Shown here in pieces: positions 34,750-43,311 of a DNA stretch of 64,000 bases. The notes beneath the pieces are model-generated. The model ran no database searches, was not told the origin of the DNA, and worked only from the letters and a program-made list of their open reading frames with translations. Position 1 is the first letter of the stretch. The number at the start of each line of letters is the position of its first letter. The stretch is from Spirosoma sp. (GTDB lineage Bacteria > Bacteroidota > Bacteroidia > Cytophagales > Spirosomataceae). The translations under genes and the position numbers were made by a program. The stretch is from NCBI RefSeq assembly GCF_026391055.1, contig NZ_JAPLET010000021.1, positions 90,604-154,603 of the forward strand, given 5' to 3'.

Positions 34750-36744
34750 TTACCTTTTTAGTTTATCTGGCGAGTAAACCAATCCTTCCACCGCTGCCGG
34801 CTGACCATTTCCCGGCTTGACAAAAACACAGGTAAACATCCATTTCACCAGTCGATAGGCGCTGGTCTTAAAATTGCCGACCGGTACTTTGATCAGCACT
34901 TTATTCCAGCCTTTTTTCAAGTGAACAAGCTCCGTCGAGCGGTTTTCGTAAGGCTCGTCGGTGTACGGTTGTTCAGAATCCAGAGGGTGCAAACCGGCAT
35001 TTGTCCAGCGAGGGGGTATTAGCGCCCGATCATTGACCCATATGTTGCTGCCCTTGTAATCCCACTGACCCTGTGGCGGACTGGCGTCTTTCTCCGACCG
35101 GCCATAATTATGAAAACCAATCCAGGCCCCAACCGTCTGGGCACGGGGCGAATACACATACGTGTATGCGTAGACGGTATGGTTCGGTTGGGGGTTGGTC
35201 AGGTACGCGCGCACCACATCAGGCCCCCATACATGACGCAGGTAGACAGTGCCCCCCGTCGCGTCGACACCCTTAAAATCAGAGGCTCCCTGCTCAGGTG
35301 GAAAAACAGCCTCCAGCTTACCCTGATTTGGAAAAGGTGCACTGATTCGCCAGTGTATGTTGCTTTGCCGAACATACGGAAACGTAAGCTGGCTGAAATG
35401 CTGCCGCTTATGAGCTAGTAGCCGGTCTTCAAAGTCGGCAAAATCAAGCGGATTCTGCACGACTGTACCGGACTGGGTTTCGGGCAGACCACCGCCACGC
35501 CACGCTCGTTCGGCAACGGCCAGCATGATCGGATAAAAGCCGTTGAGCCGTTCAATTTCGGTTTCGTTCTGCTGCTTGCGGTCGTTCCATACGCAGGCGA
35601 TGGCACCCAACCGTTCCGGCGAACCCCAGGTCGTATCGCAGATCGTGCGCTGGAAAACACTGATGAGGTCAGCCTGGGTGCTAAAATGATTCAGGTACAG
35701 GTTTCGGGAGTCAATAACAGGTTGTCCTGCTGTTGGCTTTACGGTACTCATCCATAACTGCCGGATCATTTTTTTATCCAGCCGGGCACCGGGTAACCAG
35801 CCGATTACGTCTTTACCACAATCGCGCACGACCCTAGCCATTTCCGGGACAAAGAGCGAGTCTTTAAAAGCCACCTCATCGGTACCGATGTGCAGGTAGG
35901 GAACATCAAAAAGGGCGCACACCTCGCGCAATAATCGCCTGGCCAGTTCTTTCCCTTCCTGCGATTGCATGTCGTATCCGGTAGCCCGACGAAAGGCCGC
36001 GCTATGGCCCGGCATATCGATTTCAGGAATAACCAGCACATGCCGCTGTTTACAGAAACTGACCAAATCACGCGCCTGTTGTTGAGTATAGAATTGACCC
36101 GCAAACCGGGCCGTTATCGACGAGTCGGTCAGGCGGGGCACAACCTCACTCTGTAACCGCCAGGCCAGATCTTCAGTCAGGTGCCAGTGAAACGTGTTGA
36201 TTTTATAGTGAGAGAGCAGGTCTATTTGTCGCTTAAGCGTCTCAATCGGAATGAAACTACGGACCACATCGTGCATGAATCCGCGGATCGGGAAAGCAGG
36301 CAAATCGACAATGGTACAACCGGCAATTGACCTGGTTTTTGAATCCGTCAGTTGCTGGAGGGTTCGATACCCCCAGAAAAGGCCAGTGGTTGTGAGGGCC
36401 TTAAGCGTTATTCGATTGGGTGACACTGTCAGCTGATAGCCTTCTTTGTTTTGCCGAAGGGCGGGCAAATGAGGTTCAAGTGCAATCGAAATGATCAGTC
36501 TCCCGCTCGTTGCTGATGGCGAGGCCAGCCGGACGCCTGCGCCACCAACCGTTTTTATAAAATGCCGGACAGAGTCGGCAACCGATTTGCTACCGAGTGA
36601 ATCGCCCACTACGGCAATCGAACCCCTCAGCCCTGCCGACAGCCCCGACCAGGTAACCTGCCGGGGAGCTGGCAGCAACGGCGGATGAGCAGCCAGGCCG
36701 TTGAGTGACTGAATCAAAACCAGAAAAAAAATGAGCTGTCTCAT
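34750..36744 (-). CDS. GH20 beta-N-acetylhexosaminidase (secreted)
   Basis: 664-residue exported glycoside hydrolase of family 20. The signal peptide is MRQLIFFLVLIQSLNGLAA; a GH20b-like N-terminal domain follows. The catalytic domain shows PIRGFMHDVVRSFIPIETLKRQ, INTFHWHLTEDLAWRLQS, VIPEIDMPGHSAAF and HIGTDEVAF with the catalytic Asp-Glu pair (the family HxGGDE motif with Thr). It removes terminal GlcNAc or GalNAc from the glycans that sialidase has trimmed. The start is ATG 36744 because it overlaps the upstream stop by ATGA; a longer frame begins inside the esterase gene. It is the last gene of the minus-strand sialic-acid operon. Confidence 0.93.
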   Translation of the reverse strand: MRQLIFFLVLIQSLNGLAAHPPLLPAPRQVTWSGLSAGLRGSIAVVGDSLGSKSVADSVRHFIKTVGGAGVRLASPSATSGRLIISIALEPHLPALRQNKEGYQLTVSPNRITLKALTTTGLFWGYRTLQQLTDSKTRSIAGCTIVDLPAFPIRGFMHDVVRSFIPIETLKRQIDLLSHYKINTFHWHLTEDLAWRLQSEVVPRLTDSSITARFAGQFYTQQQARDLVSFCKQRHVLVIPEIDMPGHSAAFRRATGYDMQSQEGKELARRLLREVCALFDVPYLHIGTDEVAFKDSLFVPEMARVVRDCGKDVIGWLPGARLDKKMIRQLWMSTVKPTAGQPVIDSRNLYLNHFSTQADLISVFQRTICDTTWGSPERLGAIACVWNDRKQQNETEIERLNGFYPIMLAVAERAWRGGGLPETQSGTVVQNPLDFADFEDRLLAHKRQHFSQLTFPYVRQSNIHWRISAPFPNQGKLEAVFPPEQGASDFKGVDATGGTVYLRHVWGPDVVRAYLTNPQPNHTVYAYTYVYSPRAQTVGAWIGFHNYGRSEKDASPPQGQWDYKGSNIWVNDRALIPPRWTNAGLHPLDSEQPYTDEPYENRSTELVHLKKGWNKVLIKVPVGNFKTSAYRLVKWMFTCVFVKPGNGQPAAVEGLVYSPDKLKR

Positions 36745-38306
36745 GGAATAGCGTAGGAGAATGTAGTGACGGGCAAACCGGCACTGTTGATGAGGTTGGC
36801 GGTCGTGTACGGTGCCCAGCCATAATACACATGGGTACACGATGCGCCGTTGGGGAGACGAAGGATTACCTGATTGCCCCGGCATCGGGCTGGTACCTCC
36901 TGCTGAGGGCCGTTGACATCACCAACTGAAAAGCCACGAATAGGATGGTTGTCTGCCGTCCGCAGCCCAGTCCCCGTTTGTTGGAAGCGTAGATCAATTC
37001 CGTTTCTGACCCGGGCGACCTCGACGATCTCAGGGGTAAGTACAGCCTGCTGCCCATACGTTTTGACCAGCGCTTCCCGCGCCAGTCGTTGGCCAACAAC
37101 CCGTTTGTTGGTTGGGTGAACGTCTGTCGGGTTACCCACATCGCTGGTAACGGCCATACCAACATTGGGGAGCCGCTGTGCCAATCGACGCTGGCTGTCC
37201 CGAAACCAAGGCCAGTTCTCGGACTTATATCCTTTTTCGGTGCCAATGGAGGAAAGCTGACAGACGTAAAAAGGAAAGTCGCCCTGTTGCCACTGGTCTC
37301 GCCAATCCCCTACTAAACGGGCAAAAAGGTGCTCATGCTGCTGCGCCCTCGCCAAACTCAAGGCATTACTTTCTCCCTGATACCAGAGCACGCCCTGGAT
37401 GGGTAACCGAAGCAGTGGCATAATAGCCGCCTGGTAAAGAAAGCCCGGCTTAAATGGGTGATGATACCCCAGTGAATCATGGGGCGGTTTATAGCCTGCC
37501 TGAATTAGGTTATCCAGATTTTCGTGGCCCCGCTGAATACACCAGGGTTCCAGAACGGGATTCTGCCACCAGTCATCCTTAAATACGAGTTGTATGGTCG
37601 GGTCAGCAAGGCCACTGCCGGGGCGTATCCAGGCCTCGGTTGGGGAGCCGCCAACGGCCACATTAATCAACCCGATGGGAATGTTGAGCGATTGCTGAAC
37701 TGCTTGCCCGAAATAATACCCAACCGCAGAAAACAACCGGATAGCCAGCGAATCGGCTTCCTGCCAGCTCGCCGGTTTATAAAACGCGTCCGGGCTTAGA
37801 TGCGGAAGTTCGTCCGTTTTATACGCTACGTTGTATGTCGACAGCGCCGGACGTTTATTGAAAAGCCGTAGCGACCCGTTTCTGGGCTGGCGGAGCGTCT
37901 GTGCGGCAAACTGATCGCTGGCCACCGGGAAGGCCATATTCGACTGGCCTGCACAAATCCACACATCGCCAATCAGCAGGTTCGTCAGGTGAATACTGTC
38001 CTGATCCGTTCGAATCGTGAGCCGGATGGGAGCTTCCAAGGCGGCCTGGGGCCTTACATGAAGCGACCAGCTTGAATCGGCGCGTACAACGGTCTGACCT
38101 TGTTCGGCTCCCAACTGAACCCGCACCGTTTGACCGGGAATAGCCCACCCCCAGACAGGTATGGGTCTGTCGCGCTGGATGACCATCCCACTTTGCCAGT
38201 CGCTGGCCAGACGGAGTTGGGCATACGCCGGGCAGAAGGTTACCCAGACCAGGAGAACGGACACAAACCAATGGCGTATGTTATTTTTCTGTGGCGACAA
38301 AATCAT
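36741..38306 (-). CDS. Sialate O-acetylesterase (secreted, SGNH)
   Basis: 521-residue SGNH-type esterase that removes O-acetyl groups from sialic acids. After a signal peptide (HWFVSVLLVWVTFCPAYAQ) comes QLRLASDWQSGMVIQRDRPI, typical of the family's N-terminal jelly-roll domain. The SGNH blocks follow: ICAGQSNMAFPV (catalytic Ser), GLINVAVGGSPTEAWI, and LWYQGESNA, with the C-terminal HPTNKRVVGQRLA supplying Asp/His-type block V residues. It overlaps the MFS gene by 26 bases and the GH20 gene by ATGA. Its place between the importer and the hexosaminidase fits the sialoglycan role. Confidence 0.9.
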   Translation of the reverse strand: MILSPQKNNIRHWFVSVLLVWVTFCPAYAQLRLASDWQSGMVIQRDRPIPVWGWAIPGQTVRVQLGAEQGQTVVRADSSWSLHVRPQAALEAPIRLTIRTDQDSIHLTNLLIGDVWICAGQSNMAFPVASDQFAAQTLRQPRNGSLRLFNKRPALSTYNVAYKTDELPHLSPDAFYKPASWQEADSLAIRLFSAVGYYFGQAVQQSLNIPIGLINVAVGGSPTEAWIRPGSGLADPTIQLVFKDDWWQNPVLEPWCIQRGHENLDNLIQAGYKPPHDSLGYHHPFKPGFLYQAAIMPLLRLPIQGVLWYQGESNALSLARAQQHEHLFARLVGDWRDQWQQGDFPFYVCQLSSIGTEKGYKSENWPWFRDSQRRLAQRLPNVGMAVTSDVGNPTDVHPTNKRVVGQRLAREALVKTYGQQAVLTPEIVEVARVRNGIDLRFQQTGTGLRTADNHPIRGFSVGDVNGPQQEVPARCRGNQVILRLPNGASCTHVYYGWAPYTTANLINSAGLPVTTFSYAIP

Positions 38307-39549
38307 TGACGGTTGGCCTTAAGAAATACAATTGCACCAGCAGCGCCACCAGAACGATACCCGACAGCATGGCAAAATCGGAGCCCAGCTGACCCGAATC
38401 CATCGACTTGCCCAGCCAGTTGGTAATCAGTGCACCAGCAAATACGCCGGTCATGTTCATGATACCGTAGGCCGTTGCCCGATGCCGTGAGGAAACGAAC
38501 TGGCACAAAATCGGCATGTTATTGGCATCGAACATCCCGTAGCCAAAGCCGAAACACAAGGCAGCCCCTACCACATGGATCAGTGAATTACCAAAGCCGA
38601 TGAGCAGCAGGGAAGGTATCGTCAGGGACAAGCCGATGGCGCTGGTGTACATCCGCCCCCGAATGTTTGTCTGGACCCATCGGTCCGACAGAATTCCGCC
38701 AAAAATCACCCCAAGAAAGGACGATATCGCAATCGTGATCGTAGAAAGCGGCCCTGCCGTTGCCATGTCGATGTTCAGGTTTGTGGCAAAGAGAGTTGGT
38801 AGCCAGTTTTTGGTGGCCCACCCGGGTAAACTCGGTATAGCGTAATAGAACAGAATGACCCAGAAAGACGTGTTCGCCAGCAACAAACCGAGCCCTTTGG
38901 TTAAGGGTATTCTGTCGGTTGTCAATGGTCCATCCGACTCGTTCGGAGGTAGCGAATCCCGGTTGAATTCGCGCAGAAAAAAGCTCAGCACCACGGCATA
39001 GACAAGCCCCGCAATACCAAATCCCTGAAAGGCCGCTGGCCAGGAATAGGACTCCGCAACGGTTGCCCCGAACCCACCCAGCGCCTGCCCCATGTAGAGG
39101 CCAGTCATGTGAATTCCAATAGCCAGCGACCTTGTTCTGGCCGTGTGAAAATCAGCAATGAGCGCCAGACCCGCCGGAATATATAGGGCTTCACTAACTC
39201 CCATGATGGCCCGCAGCCAGTAAAGCTGATCAAAGGTCGTGGCGTATCCCATCGAAAACGTAACCCCCGACCAGACGAACAGGCTACCCACGATCAGCCA
39301 TTTCCGGTTAAACCGATCCGCAACGATGCCCGATACGGGGCTCATGCAACCGTATATCCAAAGAAAAATAGCCATCAGCCGCCCAAAATTTGTGGCCGAC
39401 TCCAGTTCCCTGATGTCCAGCTGCATGGATGGTCGCATGGTAGCCAGCATTTGCCGGTCCATATAATTCAGCATGGCTACCACCCATAAAAGCCCCACTA
39501 CTACCCAGGGATACAGTCGTCCCTGTTCATTTACTGTGTTGTCGTTCAT
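38281..39549 (-). CDS. MFS transporter, probable sialic acid importer
   Basis: 422-residue major facilitator, 12 helices, of the anion:cation symporter-like (ACS/hexuronate) group. It has NYMDRQMLATMRPSMQ in TM1 region, GIVADRFNRKWLIVG (motif A form), LRAIMGVSEALYIPAGLALIAD in TM4, and GGILSDRWVQTNIRG in the second half. Its location between the NanM-like mutarotase and the sialate esterase strongly suggests N-acetylneuraminate uptake across the inner membrane, as NanT does in other bacteria. It could also carry another acidic sugar. It follows the mutarotase stop by 22 bases. Confidence 0.88.
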   Translation of the reverse strand: MNDNTVNEQGRLYPWVVVGLLWVVAMLNYMDRQMLATMRPSMQLDIRELESATNFGRLMAIFLWIYGCMSPVSGIVADRFNRKWLIVGSLFVWSGVTFSMGYATTFDQLYWLRAIMGVSEALYIPAGLALIADFHTARTRSLAIGIHMTGLYMGQALGGFGATVAESYSWPAAFQGFGIAGLVYAVVLSFFLREFNRDSLPPNESDGPLTTDRIPLTKGLGLLLANTSFWVILFYYAIPSLPGWATKNWLPTLFATNLNIDMATAGPLSTITIAISSFLGVIFGGILSDRWVQTNIRGRMYTSAIGLSLTIPSLLLIGFGNSLIHVVGAALCFGFGYGMFDANNMPILCQFVSSRHRATAYGIMNMTGVFAGALITNWLGKSMDSGQLGSDFAMLSGIVLVALLVQLYFLRPTVNDFVATEK

Positions 39550-39571
39550 TCGCTTAGGTAGCTAGTCTGAC

Positions 39572-40756
39572 TCAGTACTTCGATTGGTCCATATCAATTT
39601 TCCAGATAGCAGGCGTTCGGATACCGGGGGTGACTTCGCCACTTGGTAAAATGAGGCTTTGCTCCCATTGCACCACCGGGGTTGTTACGGGCGTCGGAAA
39701 AGGTAAGCTGTCCACCGCCGACCAGGTTTTGGTATCCGTCCGAAACTGCCAGACCGTTTTGACAAAGCCAGGGTGGTCGATCTGGAGACGGTTACGTTCG
39801 GTCCGGCGTTTTTCCCTGTCAACGCCTTCGGGTAGCTGATTTACCTGATTCGACAGGGCTTCGATTTGCTGAAGCCGGTTGCCATCGTCACCGCCAAGAA
39901 CAAATAGCGAACGGGTACCGATGCCAATAACCTGATGGGCTGCCAGCGGCTGAGGTATATCGGGCAGTCGCTGCCATCGCTGTCGGTTGATCTGATACGC
40001 GTAGACATCGGCATAAACAGTTGTTCGCCCGTTAACAGTCTGCCTTCCTCCTACCACATACAGCGCTGGCCCGTCCTCATTTGCCTGAACCGTCATGGTC
40101 GTATACGCTCTGGGTGGACCAGGCAAGTCAGCCAGTTTTCGCCAGCCCCTAGACGGGGTTTCGAGGTCAAGTACGTACAAACCGGCTTCCGTTCCCCGGT
40201 CCGACTCACCACCGAACACATACAGATTATTCCCTGAAACGGCAGCGGCAAGATTGGCCATTGGCATGGGTAGCGCCGGAAACGACTGCTCGACGAGCGT
40301 AGCGTCTGACGGATGCCAGCGCAGGCTAAACACGTCGGCGAAACGGTGTTTGTCGTCATTGCCCCCTACACAGATAAGCTGATCACGCCAGACCACCGAA
40401 GCGCCATAGGCCCGTGGATGAGCCAGTTGATGCGTGAATTCCCAGTGGTACGTATTTCCTTCAAGACTAAGCACATAAACTGTCGAATGCCAGACTTTGG
40501 TACCTCCTTGCCAGGGAAAGCCATTGGGGAAATTGGCTCCCCCGGCAATGAGCAAAGCGCCGTGACTACAGCCTGCAAAGGCCCCCGCCACGCCCGGATT
40601 TAGGGAGCCGTTCAGGGCGGGCAGTTCCGCGAGCCGGGTATAGCGCAACCGGTCCTGTGCACTTGCAGAATATAGCGGCAGATAAGTCATAACGAGCACA
40701 ATAACAGCGCGTTTAATCGGCGTTAACAACCTTCGATACGGGCATTTGTGACGCAT
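39572..40756 (-). CDS. NanM-like kelch mutarotase (N-acetylneuraminate epimerase)
   Basis: About 394-residue kelch beta-propeller of the cyclically permuted mutarotase (NanM/YjhT) group, which converts alpha to beta N-acetylneuraminic acid in the periplasm. It has LLIAGGANFPNGFPWQGGTKVW, the typical first-blade motif of NanM, kelch repeats such as LICVGGNDD, LYVFGGESD, LYVVGGRQT and LFVLGGDDG, and a signal peptide (AVIVLVMTYLPLYSASAQ). I use ATG 40756, which overlaps the nanA end by 44 bases; TTG 40729 or ATG 40690 are possible starts. Confidence 0.85.
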   Translation of the reverse strand: MRHKCPYRRLLTPIKRAVIVLVMTYLPLYSASAQDRLRYTRLAELPALNGSLNPGVAGAFAGCSHGALLIAGGANFPNGFPWQGGTKVWHSTVYVLSLEGNTYHWEFTHQLAHPRAYGASVVWRDQLICVGGNDDKHRFADVFSLRWHPSDATLVEQSFPALPMPMANLAAAVSGNNLYVFGGESDRGTEAGLYVLDLETPSRGWRKLADLPGPPRAYTTMTVQANEDGPALYVVGGRQTVNGRTTVYADVYAYQINRQRWQRLPDIPQPLAAHQVIGIGTRSLFVLGGDDGNRLQQIEALSNQVNQLPEGVDREKRRTERNRLQIDHPGFVKTVWQFRTDTKTWSAVDSLPFPTPVTTPVVQWEQSLILPSGEVTPGIRTPAIWKIDMDQSKY

Positions 40757-41660
40757 AGGCGTAAAAGTCGATGGCCTCCAGATCGTCGAGGAAACGGGGA
40801 TACTGGTCAGCCGACATGTTGGCAATAGGAAGCCGGAAACCACCACAATTGAGGCCCAGCGCCCGCATATAGGCTTTTCCGGTGGCAATACCGCCGTACT
40901 TGCCTAAGATACGGACAATAGCAATGGATTTGTCCTGCAACTGGCGGGCCTTTTCCAGATCGCCCGCGTTAAAAGCGGCCATCAGTTCGTAATACAGGGG
41001 AGCCGCATAATTGAACGTACTGCCAACCGCGCCACGCGCACCCATAGCCATAGCGGCCAGATAAATTTCGTCCCAGCCCCAAAGTATATCGTATTTCTGA
41101 TTTCCAAATAATACGCACTGACGAAAATCCATCAGATCATTGTGAGTGTACTTGATCCCGTAAAAATTAGGAAGCCGTCCGTCGATGCAGGTCAGGAAGT
41201 CAATCATCGACAGATTGGCTCCCGTCAGCGCGGGGATATGGTAGAAATAAAGGCCCAGATCGGGCGCAGCTTCGCCGATCTGAATGCAAAACTGGGCCAG
41301 CAGTTCGACATTGGCGGGTTTAAAGTAAAAGGGAGCCAGCACCGCTATTGCCTGGAATCCCGCCTGAGAAGCTTCCTGAGCAAGCAGTTTACTTTCTGCC
41401 AGGGAGGTGCCCCCCACCAGCATGATTTTGGTCAGGCCGGGGACATCGACCTGACCCCAGGCCCGGAGCAGTTCCAGCTTTTCAGGGAAGGACAGCGAAA
41501 CGCCCTCGCCCGTGGAGCCGCCGATAAATGCGCCCTTGATTCCGTTCTGAACGAGCAGTTGAGCATACTGCGGAATAGGGGCCAGATTCAGGCTGCCATC
41601 CGCGTGCATGGGAGTAAACGGGGCCGCCACCAGCCCTTCGGTTTTTGGAATATATGACAT
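40713..41660 (-). CDS. nanA: N-acetylneuraminate lyase
   Basis: 315-residue class I aldolase of the DHDPS/NAL family that cleaves N-acetylneuraminic acid to ManNAc and pyruvate. Family motifs in order: GGSTGEGVSLSFPEK near residue 47 (carboxylate binding), YFYHIPALTGANLS near 138 (catalytic Tyr; the xIPAxSG form favours NAL over DHDPS), and FYGIKYTHNDL with the Schiff-base Lys near residue 174. It lies 110 bases after the SusD gene stop, with a hairpin between. The neighbouring genes also fit sialic acid use. Confidence 0.9.
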   Translation of the reverse strand: MSYIPKTEGLVAAPFTPMHADGSLNLAPIPQYAQLLVQNGIKGAFIGGSTGEGVSLSFPEKLELLRAWGQVDVPGLTKIMLVGGTSLAESKLLAQEASQAGFQAIAVLAPFYFKPANVELLAQFCIQIGEAAPDLGLYFYHIPALTGANLSMIDFLTCIDGRLPNFYGIKYTHNDLMDFRQCVLFGNQKYDILWGWDEIYLAAMAMGARGAVGSTFNYAAPLYYELMAAFNAGDLEKARQLQDKSIAIVRILGKYGGIATGKAYMRALGLNCGGFRLPIANMSADQYPRFLDDLEAIDFYAYASQMPVSKVVNAD

Positions 41661-41682
41661 ATAAAATGGAGAAAGAATAGTC

Positions 41683-41705
41683 TCCTCCAGGTATGACCCG
41701 GAGGA
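41683..41705 (-). promoter_or_regulatory. Intercistronic hairpin between susD and nanA
   Basis: Arms TCCTCCAGG (41683-41691) and CCCGGAGGA (41697-41705) pair at eight of nine positions with a five-base loop. It lies in the 110-base gap after susD, where leaky terminators or stabilising hairpins often lower the expression of genes after susCD. Confidence 0.5.
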
Positions 41706-41770
41706 ACTGAAACCAACCTAACCTATGAATAATGTAATCGTAAACACTTGTTACCTGAACAAAAAACCCC

Positions 41771-43294
41771 TCAATAGCCCGGCGTCTGAACCAATTTCGG
41801 GTCTGTATTGAGCATTGAAATGGAAATGGGCAGCACGAGCTTAAACGCCTGCGTGGCGGATAGATAAACCGGGTTCACGGCGGCAAACACATACGAATTG
41901 CCCGCCCGGCGCAATGCCCACCACCGTTTACCTTCGCCAATAAACTCCCGTAGGTATTCATCCAGAATCGCGTTCATGTTGGCTTCCTGGCTTCCATTGC
42001 TGTAGGGCGTAAACCCCGTTCCATACGCCCGTGCCCGAATGGCATTGATATCGGCGGACGGATCGTTGCCCAGCTTCGTATTTGCTTCGGCAAGCAGCAG
42101 CAGCACATCCGCGTACCGATAGATGGGAAAGTCATTGTCGTAGAGTTGTATACCCGAATCGACCCGGCCGATGAACTTGGTCAGCATGACACCGGCAATG
42201 GGAAAGCCTGCGGTGTTTCGATACATAACCCGAAACGAAGGGCGAATGCGCTGATCTTTCGGATTGCTGAGTTTGGCAATCGTCGCGCCGGACATCCCGA
42301 CCCGGCTGGCACCGCCAACAAGCGGATAGGCCGCATTCACCGCCATGGCCGGACCGGGAACGGGGTCAAAAAACAACGTACCAGCCTGTGTCGTGTTTAC
42401 CAGAAAATTGCCGTACACACCCTGTGTAGCTTCATTTTTCTCGTAATTGATCGCAAAAATGATCTCTTTGTTATTGCTCTTCTTTGTCGGGTCGAAGATA
42501 TCAGCGAAGGTAGCCTGTAGGCCCAGCGCGGGCAACGCTTTTACGTCTTCCAGCGCGGATTTGGCCACCTTAAAATCAGCACTGCCACCACCCATGTGCG
42601 TACCTGACCAGATAAACACATCGCCTTTCAGGGTGAGGGTGGCCGCCCGACTCCAGGTAACGCGCTTCGTCGGCAAGGCATTGCTGCCCGCAAACAGCGT
42701 CAGCGACTGCTCCAGATCGCTTTTGATCAGTTTCATCACCTCTTCGGGCGTCGACCGGGCTTTATACAGGTCGGTCAGGCTCTCGACCGATGTAACGGGC
42801 TCCGTCGTAATAGGAACGCCACCCCAAGTTCGCAGCAGGGTATAATAGACAAAGGCCCGCATGCCGTACATTTCAGCAAGGTATGTTCTCCGTTTGGCCT
42901 CGTCGAGGGGGGCCGCCGGGAACAGTTTGATAACCGTATTAACCCGGTCGATCAAGCTGTAAAGCCCACCCCAGTTGTCGAGAGGCACATTGGTGGCACT
43001 TATGTTGTGCGACCAGTATTGCTTCAGTCCCGTATCTTCCGATTCGGTAAAAAGACCGTCGGCCCAGATGTCGGAACGCATTTCTCCCAGGGTAAACAGC
43101 GTACTATGGTAGTTTCGGAAAGTACTGTAAATACCGGTATACAGGGTTTGAGCGGCATTGGCATCCGCCAATACCAGGCTCTGGTTGAGCGACGTTTGCG
43201 GAATTACTTCCCGAAGTTGATCCTGGCAGGAAAACAGGCCGGAACTGACCATCAGACAGCCTATTAAAGTAATTGTTAGTTTATACGTTTTCAT
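41771..43294 (-). CDS. SusD/RagB-family glycan-binding lipoprotein
   Basis: 507-residue surface lipoprotein with a signal peptide ending LFSC (lipid Cys 23). The SusD-type TPR-like part includes LADANAAQTLYTGIYSTF, TYLAEMYGMRAFVYYTLLRTWGGVPITTEPVTS and LIKSDLEQSLTLFAGSN, and the C-terminal RagB part has RYADVLLLLAEANTKLG, INAIRARAYGTG and ILDEYLREFIGEGKRWWALRR. It acts as a lid on the SusC transporter and helps to bind the glycan, here probably sialylated oligosaccharide. susC lies 17 bases upstream. Confidence 0.94.
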   Translation of the reverse strand: MKTYKLTITLIGCLMVSSGLFSCQDQLREVIPQTSLNQSLVLADANAAQTLYTGIYSTFRNYHSTLFTLGEMRSDIWADGLFTESEDTGLKQYWSHNISATNVPLDNWGGLYSLIDRVNTVIKLFPAAPLDEAKRRTYLAEMYGMRAFVYYTLLRTWGGVPITTEPVTSVESLTDLYKARSTPEEVMKLIKSDLEQSLTLFAGSNALPTKRVTWSRAATLTLKGDVFIWSGTHMGGGSADFKVAKSALEDVKALPALGLQATFADIFDPTKKSNNKEIIFAINYEKNEATQGVYGNFLVNTTQAGTLFFDPVPGPAMAVNAAYPLVGGASRVGMSGATIAKLSNPKDQRIRPSFRVMYRNTAGFPIAGVMLTKFIGRVDSGIQLYDNDFPIYRYADVLLLLAEANTKLGNDPSADINAIRARAYGTGFTPYSNGSQEANMNAILDEYLREFIGEGKRWWALRRAGNSYVFAAVNPVYLSATQAFKLVLPISISMLNTDPKLVQTPGY

Positions 43295-43311
43295 GATGTT
43301 CGGCTTGGCGA

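Noticed and set aside
41683..41705. Riboswitch after susD
   Set aside because: The element is a single short hairpin with no conserved aptamer-like structure; an intercistronic hairpin explains it.
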